A stretch of 64,000 nucleotides of DNA from Pegea sp. RAD2-039 (taxonomy: Eukaryota > Chordata > Thaliacea > Salpida > Salpidae): contig JAQGEQ010000175.1 of assembly GCA_034620365.1 (NCBI GenBank), positions 1,302,001 to 1,366,000 of the forward strand, in the 5' to 3' direction. How positions within the stretch are numbered: the stretch's first letter is position 1; each line of letters begins with the position of its first letter. The translations under genes and the position numbers were made by a program. Positions 26,253 to 38,295 of this stretch are shown one piece after another. The notes below the pieces were generated by a model. The model saw only the letters and a program-made list of their open reading frames with translations. It had not been told where the DNA came from and did no database searches.

Positions 26253-27950
26253 TATTCTAATATTTCAATTATGTTTAGTAATTTGCATATACATTGATAA
26301 AAAATAAAAAATATATCTTGTTGACATCATTTTGTTTGCTAACTAAAGGTTTAAATTACAAATTAAACTACAATATTGATTTAAAACATATATAACTCTG
26401 AAAAAGTAGCAATATTATAATAGAAACTAATATATAAATTAATTACAAAAACTTTAATGTAATGGTTTCTTGGAATTTTATCTACCAAAAAATTAAGGTA
26501 AATAATGAACACAAATCTGAGAGTAATTTAAATTACTTAGTTAAACTCTTATTGAAAACAAAACAGTTAAAAACAAAACAGGCTTTGATAATAATTATAT
26601 AGATGAGTTATTAAAGACATCAATTAAAAGTACAATTAACCACCATAACAATTAGCAAACTTCTAAGTATTCAAAATATCATAAAGAAGCAAAACTTTAA
26701 TGTAATATAATAATTTATAATACTATTAAAAAAGAAAAAAATTAAGGTCTGAATAGCTTGGCTAAACTTACTAAGAGTTGGCTTATTAAAAGTAAACTTT
26801 AAAATTACAATAATATTGGCAAATTAGTAATATAAGTAATAAGAAATTGATGAAGTAAAATACTTGTAAATTTTGTAACACTAAACACACAATTTAAGTT
26901 TATTAATTAACTTACAAACTAGAAATTTACTTATTTTAAGTAACTTTAAGAAAGTTCTGTAAAAATTATAGATATATGATATAAGTAACAAATTTCTAGT
27001 AGAATATTTGCAACTATCAAAAAGATAATAACATATTTTAATAAATAGATGCTTGAAAGATAGTTATAGAAAGATAGTATAAATTTAATTTGTTTTATGG
27101 TAATAACTTGCCGAAAGCAACTATGTAATAATATTTCAAAACCTTTTTTGCTATAATAATAAAACCTTCTTTTAGCACAGCTTAGTAAGAAATCTTTTTA
27201 ACGAACACTGTATATATAAAAAAACGATAAATATTTTAGTAATTATTTAATAAAGATAAGTTAATTGCAAGTGAATTAAATCTAATATAAATTTTTAATA
27301 AACAATTTGATTTAAAAAGTTGATTTGTTTGTTTAACCATCTCAACGGCTTTACGAAAGTTAATATTAAATAAAACTTCAAAATTATAACAATTAAAAAC
27401 AAAAACACGAAAAATGCATTCAGTGTTATCTCATTAAATCTGTTTTCACTTGTTTACATTACAATAAGCAAGTAATTAAAAGTAAATTAATTAGAATATT
27501 AAATCAATCTTAAAGAAATTTTATTCTATTTATTGTGAAAGATATACATTTCCATTTCAAAATTATTTTGATTATATTAAACATATAAATAAATTCAAGT
27601 TAAAAAATATAGATTTGTGGAAAAAAATTGAAGTTATATATCATTTGAATATGGTGAAATAACGGTAGAAATGCCGTCTGTTTAATATTTTTTTATTTTG
27701 GTGCTAGTGGTATATTTGAATTGCATATCAGAAGAGTGTTTTGCATACGTAAATGTCATTAGAACGCAAGTAATCGTATGCTTACTGGTTTAAAGTGCTT
27801 TCTGTATGCTGATAGTTGTACGTTGTTATTAGCCGTCTTTTAAAGTCAAAAAAGCTCTCTTAAAGAGTTACTATCACTACCATTTATTTTATTGTATAGC
27901 TTTTTTTCTTGTTCCATTGTTGGCTGTTGTTTTGACACGATGCACAGACG
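26253..27950. other. Non-coding, very A+T-rich interval
   Basis: I see no coding, RNA gene or recognisable repeat here. It ends where the gypsy gag remnant begins. Confidence 0.5.
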
Positions 27951-27959
27951 AAGATTTGT

Positions 27960-28900
27960 ACTAATACTTTGAGAGATGTTAGACTTATATAGAAGCAGAA
28001 ACGATGCGGGAACAACTGTATGTAAAATAAAAATAAATGAAATATTTGCGTGTCATTTACTACGAACTGAAAAACAGAAGCCAAGTCAATCCTTGGAAAG
28101 ATGTTCCGTATACTTCAAGGTAGCAAAATATAGAGATAATATGATCAGGGATTCATTTATAGATGGATTATCTTCATCATACCTCCATCCGTGATATGAA
28201 ATCGCTCAACATAAATACCAGGAATTGGGAGGAAACTACTTCGTAAACAACTGAAGAAGAGAGAAGATACAGCTTTAAAGAAAAGAAAGAAACCCTAAAA
28301 AATTCAGGTAGACAAAGGTTTTCAGGTAGATCAAGAGGGATTTGTCAGAAACAGTCAGGTAGACAAAGAAATGAGGGAACCGCAATGACTATCCAAATAC
28401 CCGAAGTACTAAGGTTTACTCGATTTTTTAAGAAATTAAACTATGCCATGATGGATGTTTCTATAGAAAATAGGTTTTTAAGACACTTATTGATGCCACA
28501 TCTTTAAGTAGTTTTGTGGATAGATGGGTAACTCAGAGCTTGAAGATTTACTAAATTTGAAACCGATTTAATGTAAAAATGGCTCATTTGTCTAATGTTT
28601 GTAGTATAAATAAATGTTGCAGAGTTAACTTCCAACTGTTAAAGAATCAGTACAAGAATACAAAGCTGTTTGTCATGGAAGATATCTTTGTAGAGGTGTT
28701 GCTGAAAAGAGTTTTTCACTAAAGTAATAAGGTGGTGTTTCAGTTAGGAGGTCCACGAGAAAACTTAATAGTAGATGCTAAAAATGTATGTGTAGGGGCC
28801 AAAGCTAATGTCAAAACATCCTTGCTGTTTGCAAATCTTAGACGAAGAAGGAGAGATCATTACAACACGCAATCTATAAATTTATACGAACTGAAAGCTA
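27960..28900 (+). mobile_element. Ty3/gypsy remnant: gag and protease
   Basis: The gag part at about 27976-28190 contains INEIFACHLLRTEKQKP and YRDNMIRDSFIDGLSSS, the conserved capsid C-terminal block of metazoan gypsy elements. After a basic nucleocapsid-like stretch without a clear zinc knuckle, 28460-28900 translates as a retroviral-type protease: LIDATSLSSF at the active site, then AHLSNVCSINKCCRVNFQLL, VMEDIFVEVLL and, after a frameshift, VVFQLGGPRENL. The active site should read D-S/T-G; here it is D-A-T. No reverse transcriptase follows. LTRs are not seen. It is the only copy here on the plus strand; the other gag copies lie on the minus strand. Confidence 0.8.
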
Positions 28901-29238
28901 AACAGATTTAATGTTCTACTAAAACTATTTTATTTTTGTATTAGTAATTGTTGCAAAGCACCTTTTAACGTTTTACAAAAATAATTTTAACATTAATTAT
29001 TGCTTAAATTGCTGTTTCTTTAAGTTAATTTTTTTCGAATTACTTAAAACTATATTTTATCTATTAAGTGGTCAAATTATTGGTGACCATAATTATCCTT
29101 ATTTTTGTTTAGTATGTCATTTTATTTTTGAATCTGATTGGTTATTATTAGGCTTTTAAAACTGATTACAAGTTTTCACAAGCGACACATTATACTGTTC
29201 AGAACTTATTTATTTTTATTATAATTGATATTATAATA

Positions 29239-32200
29239 ATGAAAAATATTGGTACTGATGCTTTAACCAAAGGTCTTTTAGATCGAATCGGAAAGCTTCG
29301 TTCTAATATTGAACGAGTAGAGCATAAAATTACAGAAGAAAATGCTTTAGCTCAATGTATGATTGTTAAAGTTTCTAAGCTTTTTGAATTTTTTAAATCT
29401 ATTTTAAACAGTTTATCAAAACAAGATAAAGACTAAAGGAGTCAAATTACAAGAGCTTAAAGATGAAATTGTCGATATTAGATCTCAAAAATTTTCGCTT
29501 ATCTACAAAGAAAAATTGGAAATTTCAGAAAGGTTATTTTACTTTAATAAAAATCATTTACAAAAATGTATAAATAAAATTTATTCCAACTTTATTACTT
29601 AACTAATCACATAATTTTAAATTTAATTAAACAAGTTTTCAATATTTTATTACTAATTATTATCAAAACTATTTTCTTTATACTAACTAACATTTAGATT
29701 AAACAATTTTAAAGTGAAAAAGATACAACAAAGCTATTAAGAGAAAACTTTAAAGCTGCTAATGCCATCTATGCATCTAAAATGAATGAACTTTCTAAAT
29801 TAAGGTAAAAAATTTGGTATAATTTGATTTTCTATTTTATTTGCAACTTTTTTGTATTAGTTGATTATTTCTATAGTTATCTGAAACCATTTTGTTTTGA
29901 TTTTGTAGAAAAAATTGTGATGATAATCTTGAAAAGTATTCGAAGTTAGTAAATAATAGATGGAATTCCATACAAAGTTTACCTTTAGTCGCCAAAATTA
30001 ATGAAAATAATAAAGAACTTGATGAAGTAAATCAAAAAGTGGAAAATAAAAAGAATGAAATTGATAGTTTTAAGTCAGAAATTGCCTTGATTAAAGGTTA
30101 GGTTATAATTATTAATCTTATAAAAATCTTTCAAAGTTTGAATTATTATTACAGAAAAAGGCGAAAATATTAAATTTGAAACAATAGCAGAATGGGGAGT
30201 TGTATTGTATCCTTAATTACTTTTTAAACTGTTTACGAAAGTTTTAGTTGTAAAAATTCCTCATCTACTTGTCAATGTATTAATTAATAAGGCTATTGTT
30301 ATTACTCACCTAATTTTTTAAATAATTTTTCTTTCTTTTGTCATTCAAATTGTTATTTTAATCAATCATCTAAATGTTTTAGATTAGTCTTTTAAGGATA
30401 TGCTTTCTTGATAAAAGTTCTTTAAGTTGCAATATTTTTCTATTTACTCATAAAATCCTAGAAATGGTTAAATCCTTGATTATAATAAATCTTATCAGTG
30501 CATCTGGAATGTTAAAGAAGCAAAAAATAGAAATTAATATCAGAAATGAAAAAGCAAAACTTAAAAAGAAGTTGCAAGAACTGAAACAGAAAAAAGAGAA
30601 AATATTAGTAAGTTCAGAAAAGCTATATTTCTAAATTTCAATAAAATTCATGAATCAAAAATTCAATTTGGTCAAATGATTTCTCAATCAACAATCTTCT
30701 GGCTTTTATTCTAACAACTTTAAATTATTATAATAATTTGTATTTTAAAAATATTTTTATCTTTTATATAATGTTGGAGTCAGTAAAAAGATCTATTGCA
30801 ATACAGATGCATAAATCATTACTAGTAACATATTTTTATGTTTAAATTAATTTTATCATGAAATTTAAATGAATAGTGCAATTATTTTAGTTCAAATGTT
30901 GATTGTTTTATGTTGCAACGTCTGATGTAGAAGTTATTCTTTTACAGAAAGAGCAAAATTCAACTCCAGAATTTGTAATGAAATTTCCAACTACAAATTT
31001 GTCATCAACTAACAAGGTATGAATTTTTAAAAGTATTTTTATGAAATATTTCAAAGAGATAAATTATTATCTGTTAATATACCAAAGCTTTTAAAAGTAA
31101 TTTTCTTTTCATTTTACAATAAATTAAAATAGATGCTTGTTACAACAAAATTTTCTTTTTGTAGTTGTTTTCATTTGAAAGCTTTTTAACAAAAAATTCA
31201 AAAATGACGACCAAATCCAGTTGGTCGCGTGGTTCAAGTGGTGATACGTTGAGTCGAAGTTCTAGCGGACTCTCCTCTATATTTTCTGCCTTTAAATCAA
31301 AAGTAAATATATCTTGTTGATTAGTTTTGATTAATTTTACTAATAATTAACAGGCTTTGATATGCTAATGATTGTAATCAAAATCAGGTTACTTGGTGAA
31401 TGTGCATTTAAGTCTTTACTTTAAAATTAGCTTTATGTTTTTTTAAGTTTTTAAACAATTCTTAATTTTAATAGAGCTATTTACAATCGAGATTTTTGTT
31501 TCAGTTAGCTGCTACAAGTTGTGAAGACATATTTAATGAGCAAAAAGATTTATCATCTCAAGCAAAGAAGATTAAGTTATCAGAAGTAATTTCAAATCAA
31601 ATTGCTTCTATTATTAATAGTGACTAATATGTGTTCAAGTTAAAATCTAATTATTTGAATTATGATATTTATATAAACTTCTTATTCAATTATCTCGGTA
31701 TAGAACTTATCTGAGATTATGAATTTCTACAAACTTTTTAGACAACATAATGAGTATTTTACCATTTTAGAAATGTTTTCCTGAATCAGCAAACCTAACC
31801 ACTGCGGAAACTTCAAGTATGCACGGTTTGGTTGTTGACAAAGGTTTGTGATTAAATCAGTATTTTACTTCATATACTTCCTTTACATTTTACTTTAATT
31901 CAATTTTAATAATTTTACATTTTAATTTAATGTTTTCTAGGTATTCCTGAATTTTCAGATGTTTTTAAAACTTTGAAAAATACTGAAAACATAGAAGATA
32001 ATACACCAAAAATAAAAGATATTTTTTCGGTGGATATAGTTGCTACTGGTCCATCTTCTAATGATCATATTGCAGTAAGTTGGAAGCTACATTTAACTGT
32101 TTAGTTAATAGAATCACTTTTAAATCTAATCATTTCATATTATGTATTATTTTCATATAATTTTTTTAATGTAAAACATTTATTTGTTGCCAATAATTCA

Positions 32201-32721
32201 AAAATAGCTTTTCTTTTCATCAGCCTACTAAATATCTGACAGTTTCTAATCTTCTTCTAGTCTTCTTTAATCTTTAAACATAATTCTCAATCAAATCATT
32301 TATCAGTTGATTGAATAACTTTTTTCATGAAAAGTTTAATAAAAGAAATATATAAAAAATGAAATGTTTTCCTAAACAGTTATCCAATTTTGAAAAGAAT
32401 ATATCTGATGTGATTACTCCTGCGTCTAAAGATCTCTCTGCTCCTGTAAATGTAGCAGATGATTCTGACGATCAGCTGAACCTGTTTGCACCTTTCATGA
32501 AGAAGTCTTCAGAAATCCAATCAAACTTTCAATTCAATTTTGAAAATGAATCAAACTTGGAACATGAATTTGATAATCGTAGCTTCGCGTTGAACCTAAG
32601 CGGCCAAACAACTGATGCCTCTTTCAATTTTTCAAGTATGTTTGAAAATCCGCAAAAATTTGATGAAGATAACAATGAGAAAGACTCCTCACTGTTTAGC
32701 TCGATGTTTGGTGGTCGTTAG
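29239..32721 (+). CDS. Unrecognised coiled-coil protein, 12 exons
   Basis: I do not recognise this gene. Twelve exons keep phase throughout: 29239-29356, 29412-29532, 29715-29804, 29909-30096, 30155-30206, 30499-30607, 30948-31016, 31165-31302, 31505-31585, 31771-31843, 31941-32074, 32380-32721, giving 504 residues. Residues 1 to about 240 are almost wholly charged and heptad-like (LLDRIGKLRSNIERVEHKI, KLQELKDEIVDIR, INENNKELDEVNQKVENK, LKKKLQELKQKKEKI), suggesting a rod-like coiled coil. The remainder is Ser/Asp/Asn-rich and likely disordered (WSRGSSGDTLSRSSSG), ending in short repeated hydrophobic motifs, FNFSSMFENP and LFSSMFGGR. No membrane segment or signal peptide. Perfect phase over 11 introns argues for a real gene. 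A meiotic, centrosomal or cytoskeletal role is only a guess from the shape. Confidence 0.75.
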
Positions 32722-33779
32722 TTTCACTTTTCTACTACTTATCTTATTTCTAGTTCTTACTTTCTTGATTTTGTTTCAAAGTTATTATTTTTGACAACAG
32801 AAAATAAAAAGTTTTTGAAGTTTGTTTATTTTGAAAAGTGAATCAACAAAGCAATTTTGTTTAAACAATTCAAGCTGCTCAAATTCAATCTTAACAAAAT
32901 TTCTGACAAGGCTTCAGCCTAAATTAAAAAAAAGGGTTTCCAACCGCGGATGTCATAAACTTCTTGCCTCGTCTATTACTTTGAAACTAGAATAATAAAA
33001 CTTTAACCCTAACTTACATAAACAACTTATATGCACAGGTTATAATTGAATATAGTTTCAGTAATCAAATTGTTCTAAATTCAAAAAGTTACTTATAAAA
33101 TTTAAAGCTTCAAAAATCAAGTTGTATCTGCTTATTTCAATAAATGAAAAGGAAGGTGACTGAAGAGAGCACCTCTCGCTAACACATAGTCTCACAAATA
33201 ATATCTACTAAGTTAAAAAATATAGAAAGCAAAAGATGTAACATATGGCATTTCAGAAGTTGAAATTTGTAAATCTTTTCGAATGGGCTGCCGGGTTAGT
33301 TACTCACATCACAAATTTTCTGCCTTCAAATCATTAAACATAAAATTGAATCAAAGACGATAAACTGACAATTATCTTAACTGTATAAAGTAAATCAAAT
33401 AGAAAAAGTATAACAACTATTAAAAGAGCTTTTATTTAACTTGATTTGTATTTAATCAAAACTTAAAGTTTACTTGAAAAAAAAACACCAGGCGTTCTCA
33501 TCATAAGTTATCTTTTTTTTCAAATGCTGTTCAATTTTAGAAATAAGCACGAATTGATGATAGCTTTCACAAAATTTACATTTTATTTTTAAAGAAATCT
33601 CGCCACTTGTAAAAAATAATTATTTTTTAGGACCTCTGATCTTAACTTATTAAAACCTAAATAAAATTGTTGACGAAATTAAAAGATATCTTCATCCTTT
33701 AGATTGAAACCAACGACAGATGGGATATCCAAGAATATAGATAAATACAAATAACTAGCTTGCAAAATTGTATAAATTT
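32722..33779. other. Non-coding, with a SINE-tail fragment at 33150-33195
   Basis: Contains a short match to the tail of the SINE at 10720-10885 (GAAGGTGACTGAAGAGAGCA and following bases) without its A and B boxes. I searched by eye for the missing N-terminal exons of the adducin gene downstream and found none. Confidence 0.45.
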
Positions 33780-34990
33780 TAATTGAGAAAGTGTAATGAT
33801 AATGACTCGTTATATCAAGCTTTATTTAAGTTATTAGGGAGACTAACAACAACTATAAATATACTGACGATACGTACTATCTACTGCAAATTCTATTGTC
33901 AAATGACAACTGTCTATACAAGAATGACGTTTAACACATTTACATACGGAAAAATACTTTATTACATTCTCCACGACCAAATAATTGGACCGAATTGTAA
34001 AGATCGAACGTTGCCTCATTATGGCCATCAATGACAATTAGTTCCAACTGAGGCGCTGTGGAAGTATTCCTTTATATGATCTGATGGACCTCCGTTTCTC
34101 CTACTCTTCGGGCTGACATTACCACCCCAGGTATCATAATTTAGAAAGCAAGAATGTCTAACATTTTGTTTAAGATAAATTTAAAATATGTCAAATTATT
34201 AACAACTTATAAAGATTTGTAAAGATACAATAATCTCTCTTGTTATAGATTATGAACAAGTTAAAAGTATTTTCTTTTTGATTCATGATTTCACCAGATT
34301 TTTAAACTATTTTCCCTTCAACTATAATCTTACAAAAGTAGTTTTATTGGATAAATCAGTTTTTCTTATAAACTAGTAAAATACAAAATTATATATTTTC
34401 TAAATTTGTTATAGAAATTCGAAGTTGTACTAAAGAGTAAATTAAAAGAACTCGATATTTATCACATATTACAATCAGTACTAGCATAAGCCTAAAAAAT
34501 TGTTATCAATCGTAAACAAAGTAATTCTAGATTGTATACATAAATAAACACACTAAAAATTGAAGAGAATTTTATGATGAACAGATTTTACTGTACATGA
34601 CGTAACTTATTTACCAAAGTTCATCGATAGTCTCCTAAGATTAACTTGGTTTCTGTGTGTATAGTATTCTATTTGAACACAGACGACCAGAGTTATTACA
34701 TATACACAAAAAATGGAATCTTTAAAAACGAGATCTAGTACTGATAACGTAGTCCCAAGACTCAGTAATGGTACAACAAGTAGTTCCTCTAGAGTAAAGA
34801 AAGTAGTTTATTATGTTGGCACCGAAATATTTGCATATTGAGTAAAAGAACTACGCAAAATACAAAAATCAAAATATCTGATGAAGATAATCCATCTATA
34901 AATGAATCTCTGATCATGATATCTTTGTGTTGTTGCCGTGACACTCTTAAAATCAGTATTTTTTTCTTACCAGATACAATATACATTAAT
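33780..34990 (-). mobile_element. Internally deleted Ty3/gypsy element, copy A
   Basis: Read on the minus strand: a gag piece at 34940-34690 with the motif MIRDSFIDGLSSSDIL, then 34580-34140, which is about 90 percent identical by eye to 48410-47820, then an LTR-like block at 34130-33780 similar to 45060-45340 and 49400-49560. No reverse transcriptase, RNase H or integrase lies between, so this looks like a non-autonomous or internally deleted derivative. It sits directly upstream of the adducin exons, where that gene's missing 5' part would be expected. Confidence 0.65.
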
Positions 34991-35359
34991 AAATTATAAT
35001 GATTAAAGTACATTCTAATAAAATTTCAGACATCATATATTTACTGGATGTTTTCATTGCATTGATATTGATTAATTTTATCTAAGAAACTTAAAAACTC
35101 TTTTGCATAAATTTCAACTGATTGATCAACTTATAAAAATATAATTTAAAAAATAAACAATTTAAAAAAGTATAGTTCATTTTGATAACTTATTTTTTTT
35201 TTTAATTTCGTGTTATAGGCTTTATGCTCTTAACTTATAAAGTCTCATTTACTAAGTTCTAAATATTAGAGTGTAATTGAAAAAGAAATAATGCAAAAAA
35301 GATATAGTTCTTGAACATACATCTTTAAAGATACCTTATCACTTTGTTTATTTTGAAAG

Positions 35360-36279
35360 GTGAATGTAAATGGTGAAGTGATAAGAGCTGGTTCTTCAGC
35401 ACTTGGTTTCAACTCAGCTGGTTTTACATTACATTCAGCAATTCATGAAGCACGAAGTGATATTAATTGTATTATTCATCTTCATCATCCTGATGTTGTA
35501 GCTGTAGGTGTTCACTTATCATAAGCATGTATTTATTAAACTTTCTGAAGGTATCTGCTTTGAAGTGCGGGTTGTTACCAATCTCTCAACAATCTATGAT
35601 TCTAGGTGATGTTTCATATCATCCATACAGTGGTATACTAGTTGATGAATTTGAAAAAAAACTTATTATTAAAAACTTAGGCCCAATAAATAAGGTTTGT
35701 TAAAAAGTTCAGTTTTAATGTAATATTTATACCTAAACACAAGCTAATTGAATTTAAATTCTTATTTTCTCATAATTAATGCAAATTATAGATGTAGCTG
35801 ATAAATTTGTGATTATAATCAGACCTTGAAAGTTAATTACTGATGAGGTTATGATTCTGCAAAACCATGGAGTAGTAGCATGTGGTAAAGATGTTGAAGA
35901 AGCTTTTGCTAAATTGTTGCTGGTCATTTCTTTCTGCTCTGTTCAGGTACAAGTAATTAACTCTTCAAATATCCCTGACCTCCTATTCTCTTAATATAGA
36001 TCAAAGCGATGTCAGCTGCATCCCCTGAAAAGCTGATTCTACTCGACAGAGATGCACTAAGAGCTCGAACAGAGGTATTGGCTAATGCTGATTCGATAAG
36101 CAAAGGGTCTTTTCACACCCAATGGGGTCCAAATGAGATACAATTTGAAGCACTTTGTCGAATGCTTGATACTCAGGTACTTCAACCAGTTGCTGCTTCC
36201 TTCTTACTTCAACCAAATTTTACAGGGACACGACACTGGCTACCCTTACCGCCAAACTAACTTACTACATCATCGATGA
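35360..36279 (+). CDS. Adducin head domain (class II aldolase fold), N-terminal exons missing
   Basis: Adducins cap actin filaments and join them to spectrin at the membrane. Five exons, 35360-35503, 35551-35694, 35848-35946, 36000-36176 and 36226-36279, all joined in phase 0 with introns of 46 to 153 bases. They encode [90 protein letters not shown], a variable loop ([19 protein letters not shown]), [13 protein letters not shown] and finally GHDTGYPYR. The order matches the C-terminal half of the adducin head closely. The first visible exon starts in mid-domain at an acceptor AG, and the expected upstream part is not seen before 35360. The protein stops 18 codons into the last exon, so the neck and the basic MARCKS-like tail are also absent. 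It may be a 5'-truncated pseudogene whose remaining frame is still open, or a gene with distant exons. Confidence 0.8.
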
Positions 36280-36345
36280 ATCACTTCAAACGATTTATTT
36301 AATCATTTGAAAGAATATATTTATATTATCACAAACGCCGAGTGA

Positions 36346-38295
36346 TTATTGAGTTGTTCGATGTTTTAGACGAATGTCAAGTGGTCGCGTGGGTCGCGAT
36401 GTTATCTCACCACTTATAGGAACGTCTTCATCTTCATGAGTTGTAATTATGAAAGAGAAAACAACGCGACTGACAATTACTTTCAGTTCCTGCATCGCGA
36501 ACTTCTGACCAATACAGTTGCGTGGTCCGATTGAAAAGGGGGCGAAAACATAGGGGTGTCGGTTTAAGCTATTTTCGATGGTAAAGCGGTCAGGGTCAAA
36601 CACATGAGGGCGCTCCCAATAGTCAGGATGTTGATGAAGATTAAAGAAGGAGACAAGAGTGAGTGTTCCCGCTGGAAGCACATGTCCGTCAATAGTAACG
36701 TCTTCAGTTAGATGTCGAGTAATAAGGGGAACTGGAGGCTTGCATCGAATCGATTCTTTGATAACTTGTTCCAGGTAAGGCATCTTTCCAAAGTCTGCTG
36801 CTGAAAAGTGTTGTTCGGGGTCACTGACCACGCTGTTAATCTCTTCAAACAACTTATCCTGCATCAAACACATTAAATGATGACCCGAAACCATATCTGA
36901 TGCTTACCTGGACACCCATGTTTAGACCTAGGTGAAAAAAAATCCAAGTCAGTGCCGTAGCAGTGGTGTCATGACCAGCAAACATAAATGTGTCCACTTC
37001 CTCCCGAATATCTTTCACACTTAAGGGCTGACCACTTTCTGTCCTGGTCAGCAACAGTAGGTCCAGAAAGGCAGGATTGGCAGCGGGCTGGGTTTGTTTC
37101 ATCTTTTTTGTAATCACTTTTTCTGTGTATCCATGTAACACTTTCAGCAACTTGCTTTGTCTTCTGCCATAAATTATCCAAAAGATTACTTCGATCCTTA
37201 GTAAGGGATTACGGAATCTTTTCATGATGATCTCAGAAATTCTTTAAAACAAAAATCGATTAGGTGTTTGTGACGTCACCACAGAATTGCAACATACTCA
37301 TTAACGGCGTTCACATATTCTGAGTTCTCTCCTTTTTGTGCATTCACACTTTCACCCATGGCTGTCTCACAGATAACGTCTAAGGTGCACATGGTCATGG
37401 CTCGTGCTACATCCACTGTACCTTGAGAGATTTGATTCCGTAGAACATTAACCAATTTATTTGAGTGTTCATTCATCACAACCAAAAAACTTTTGAGGAT
37501 GTTGAAATGAAATGTGGGTGTCAATAACCGCCGGTGACTTTTCCATTTAGAACCGTTTGCAGTGATTAAACCAGTACCTAGCCATGGTTCTACATATTTG
37601 TACCGAAAGCCTTTAGTAATAAGTTTCGAACTTTTCAACACAACTTCTGCAGATTTTGGGTGATGAAGAATAACCGTTGGTAACCAACCGTTCCACAAAC
37701 ATGTAAATAACTTTCCTGTATGTAAATATGTTGCAATTAGATGAGGCAAACTTTATTTATCTTCTCTATATTTCTTACAACCGATAAAAAACTAAAAATG
37801 ATTGTGTAACATCTATCAAAATATTGATAGTTTTTCAGAGTAAACAAAACGGTTTGTTTGCGTAAATATTTAAAAAAGTTTATTTACAATAATGAACTGA
37901 CTTTCTTAAATTATATAGCTTAATATTCTATTCTTAAAAACTTAGTTTAAAGTCACTTTACATAATAGTAATAAATGAGAAAAAAATTAGCTAAAATATT
38001 CAAAAATTATAGCTGTCTTATTGCTAAGTTTTTAAGCAATTAATTTTCATTTAAAATGTAGTTATCGGTAAATTTTACCTTTTTTTTGTTCTTCATACAT
38101 ACTTTGAATATATGCTTTAAAGAACTTTACGGGTTCTTTTGGAAACATAAAAGCATGACCAAATATAGGCAATGGTTTTTGATGATAAGCTGGAAGTAAG
38201 CTAGCTTTATATTTGAATCTTATGAACTGAACAATTTCTTTCCATTTCAAAGCAAGTATTGAAAGCAAAAAAAGTGAAATAACAATAAATGCCAT
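36346..38295 (-). CDS. CYP4-clan cytochrome P450
   Basis: Haem-thiolate monooxygenase of the endoplasmic reticulum; CYP4 relatives hydroxylate fatty acids and similar lipids. Four exons (38079-38295, 37298-37715, 36908-37241, 36346-36858) give 493 residues, the usual length. A hydrophobic N-terminal anchor (FIVISLFLLSILAL) is followed by the C-helix region (WLGTGLITANGSKWKSHRRL), the I-helix AGHDTT (300-305), ExxR (358-361), the PERF-like FDPDRF and the haem loop FSIGPRNCIG with thiolate Cys438. CYP4 enzymes usually have Glu at the residue here numbered Ala300, where Glu forms an ester bond to the haem. The first intron is about 360 bases; the others are under 60. Tail-to-tail with the adducin gene, 66 bases apart. 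Exons look richer in G+C than most genes around. Confidence 0.93.
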
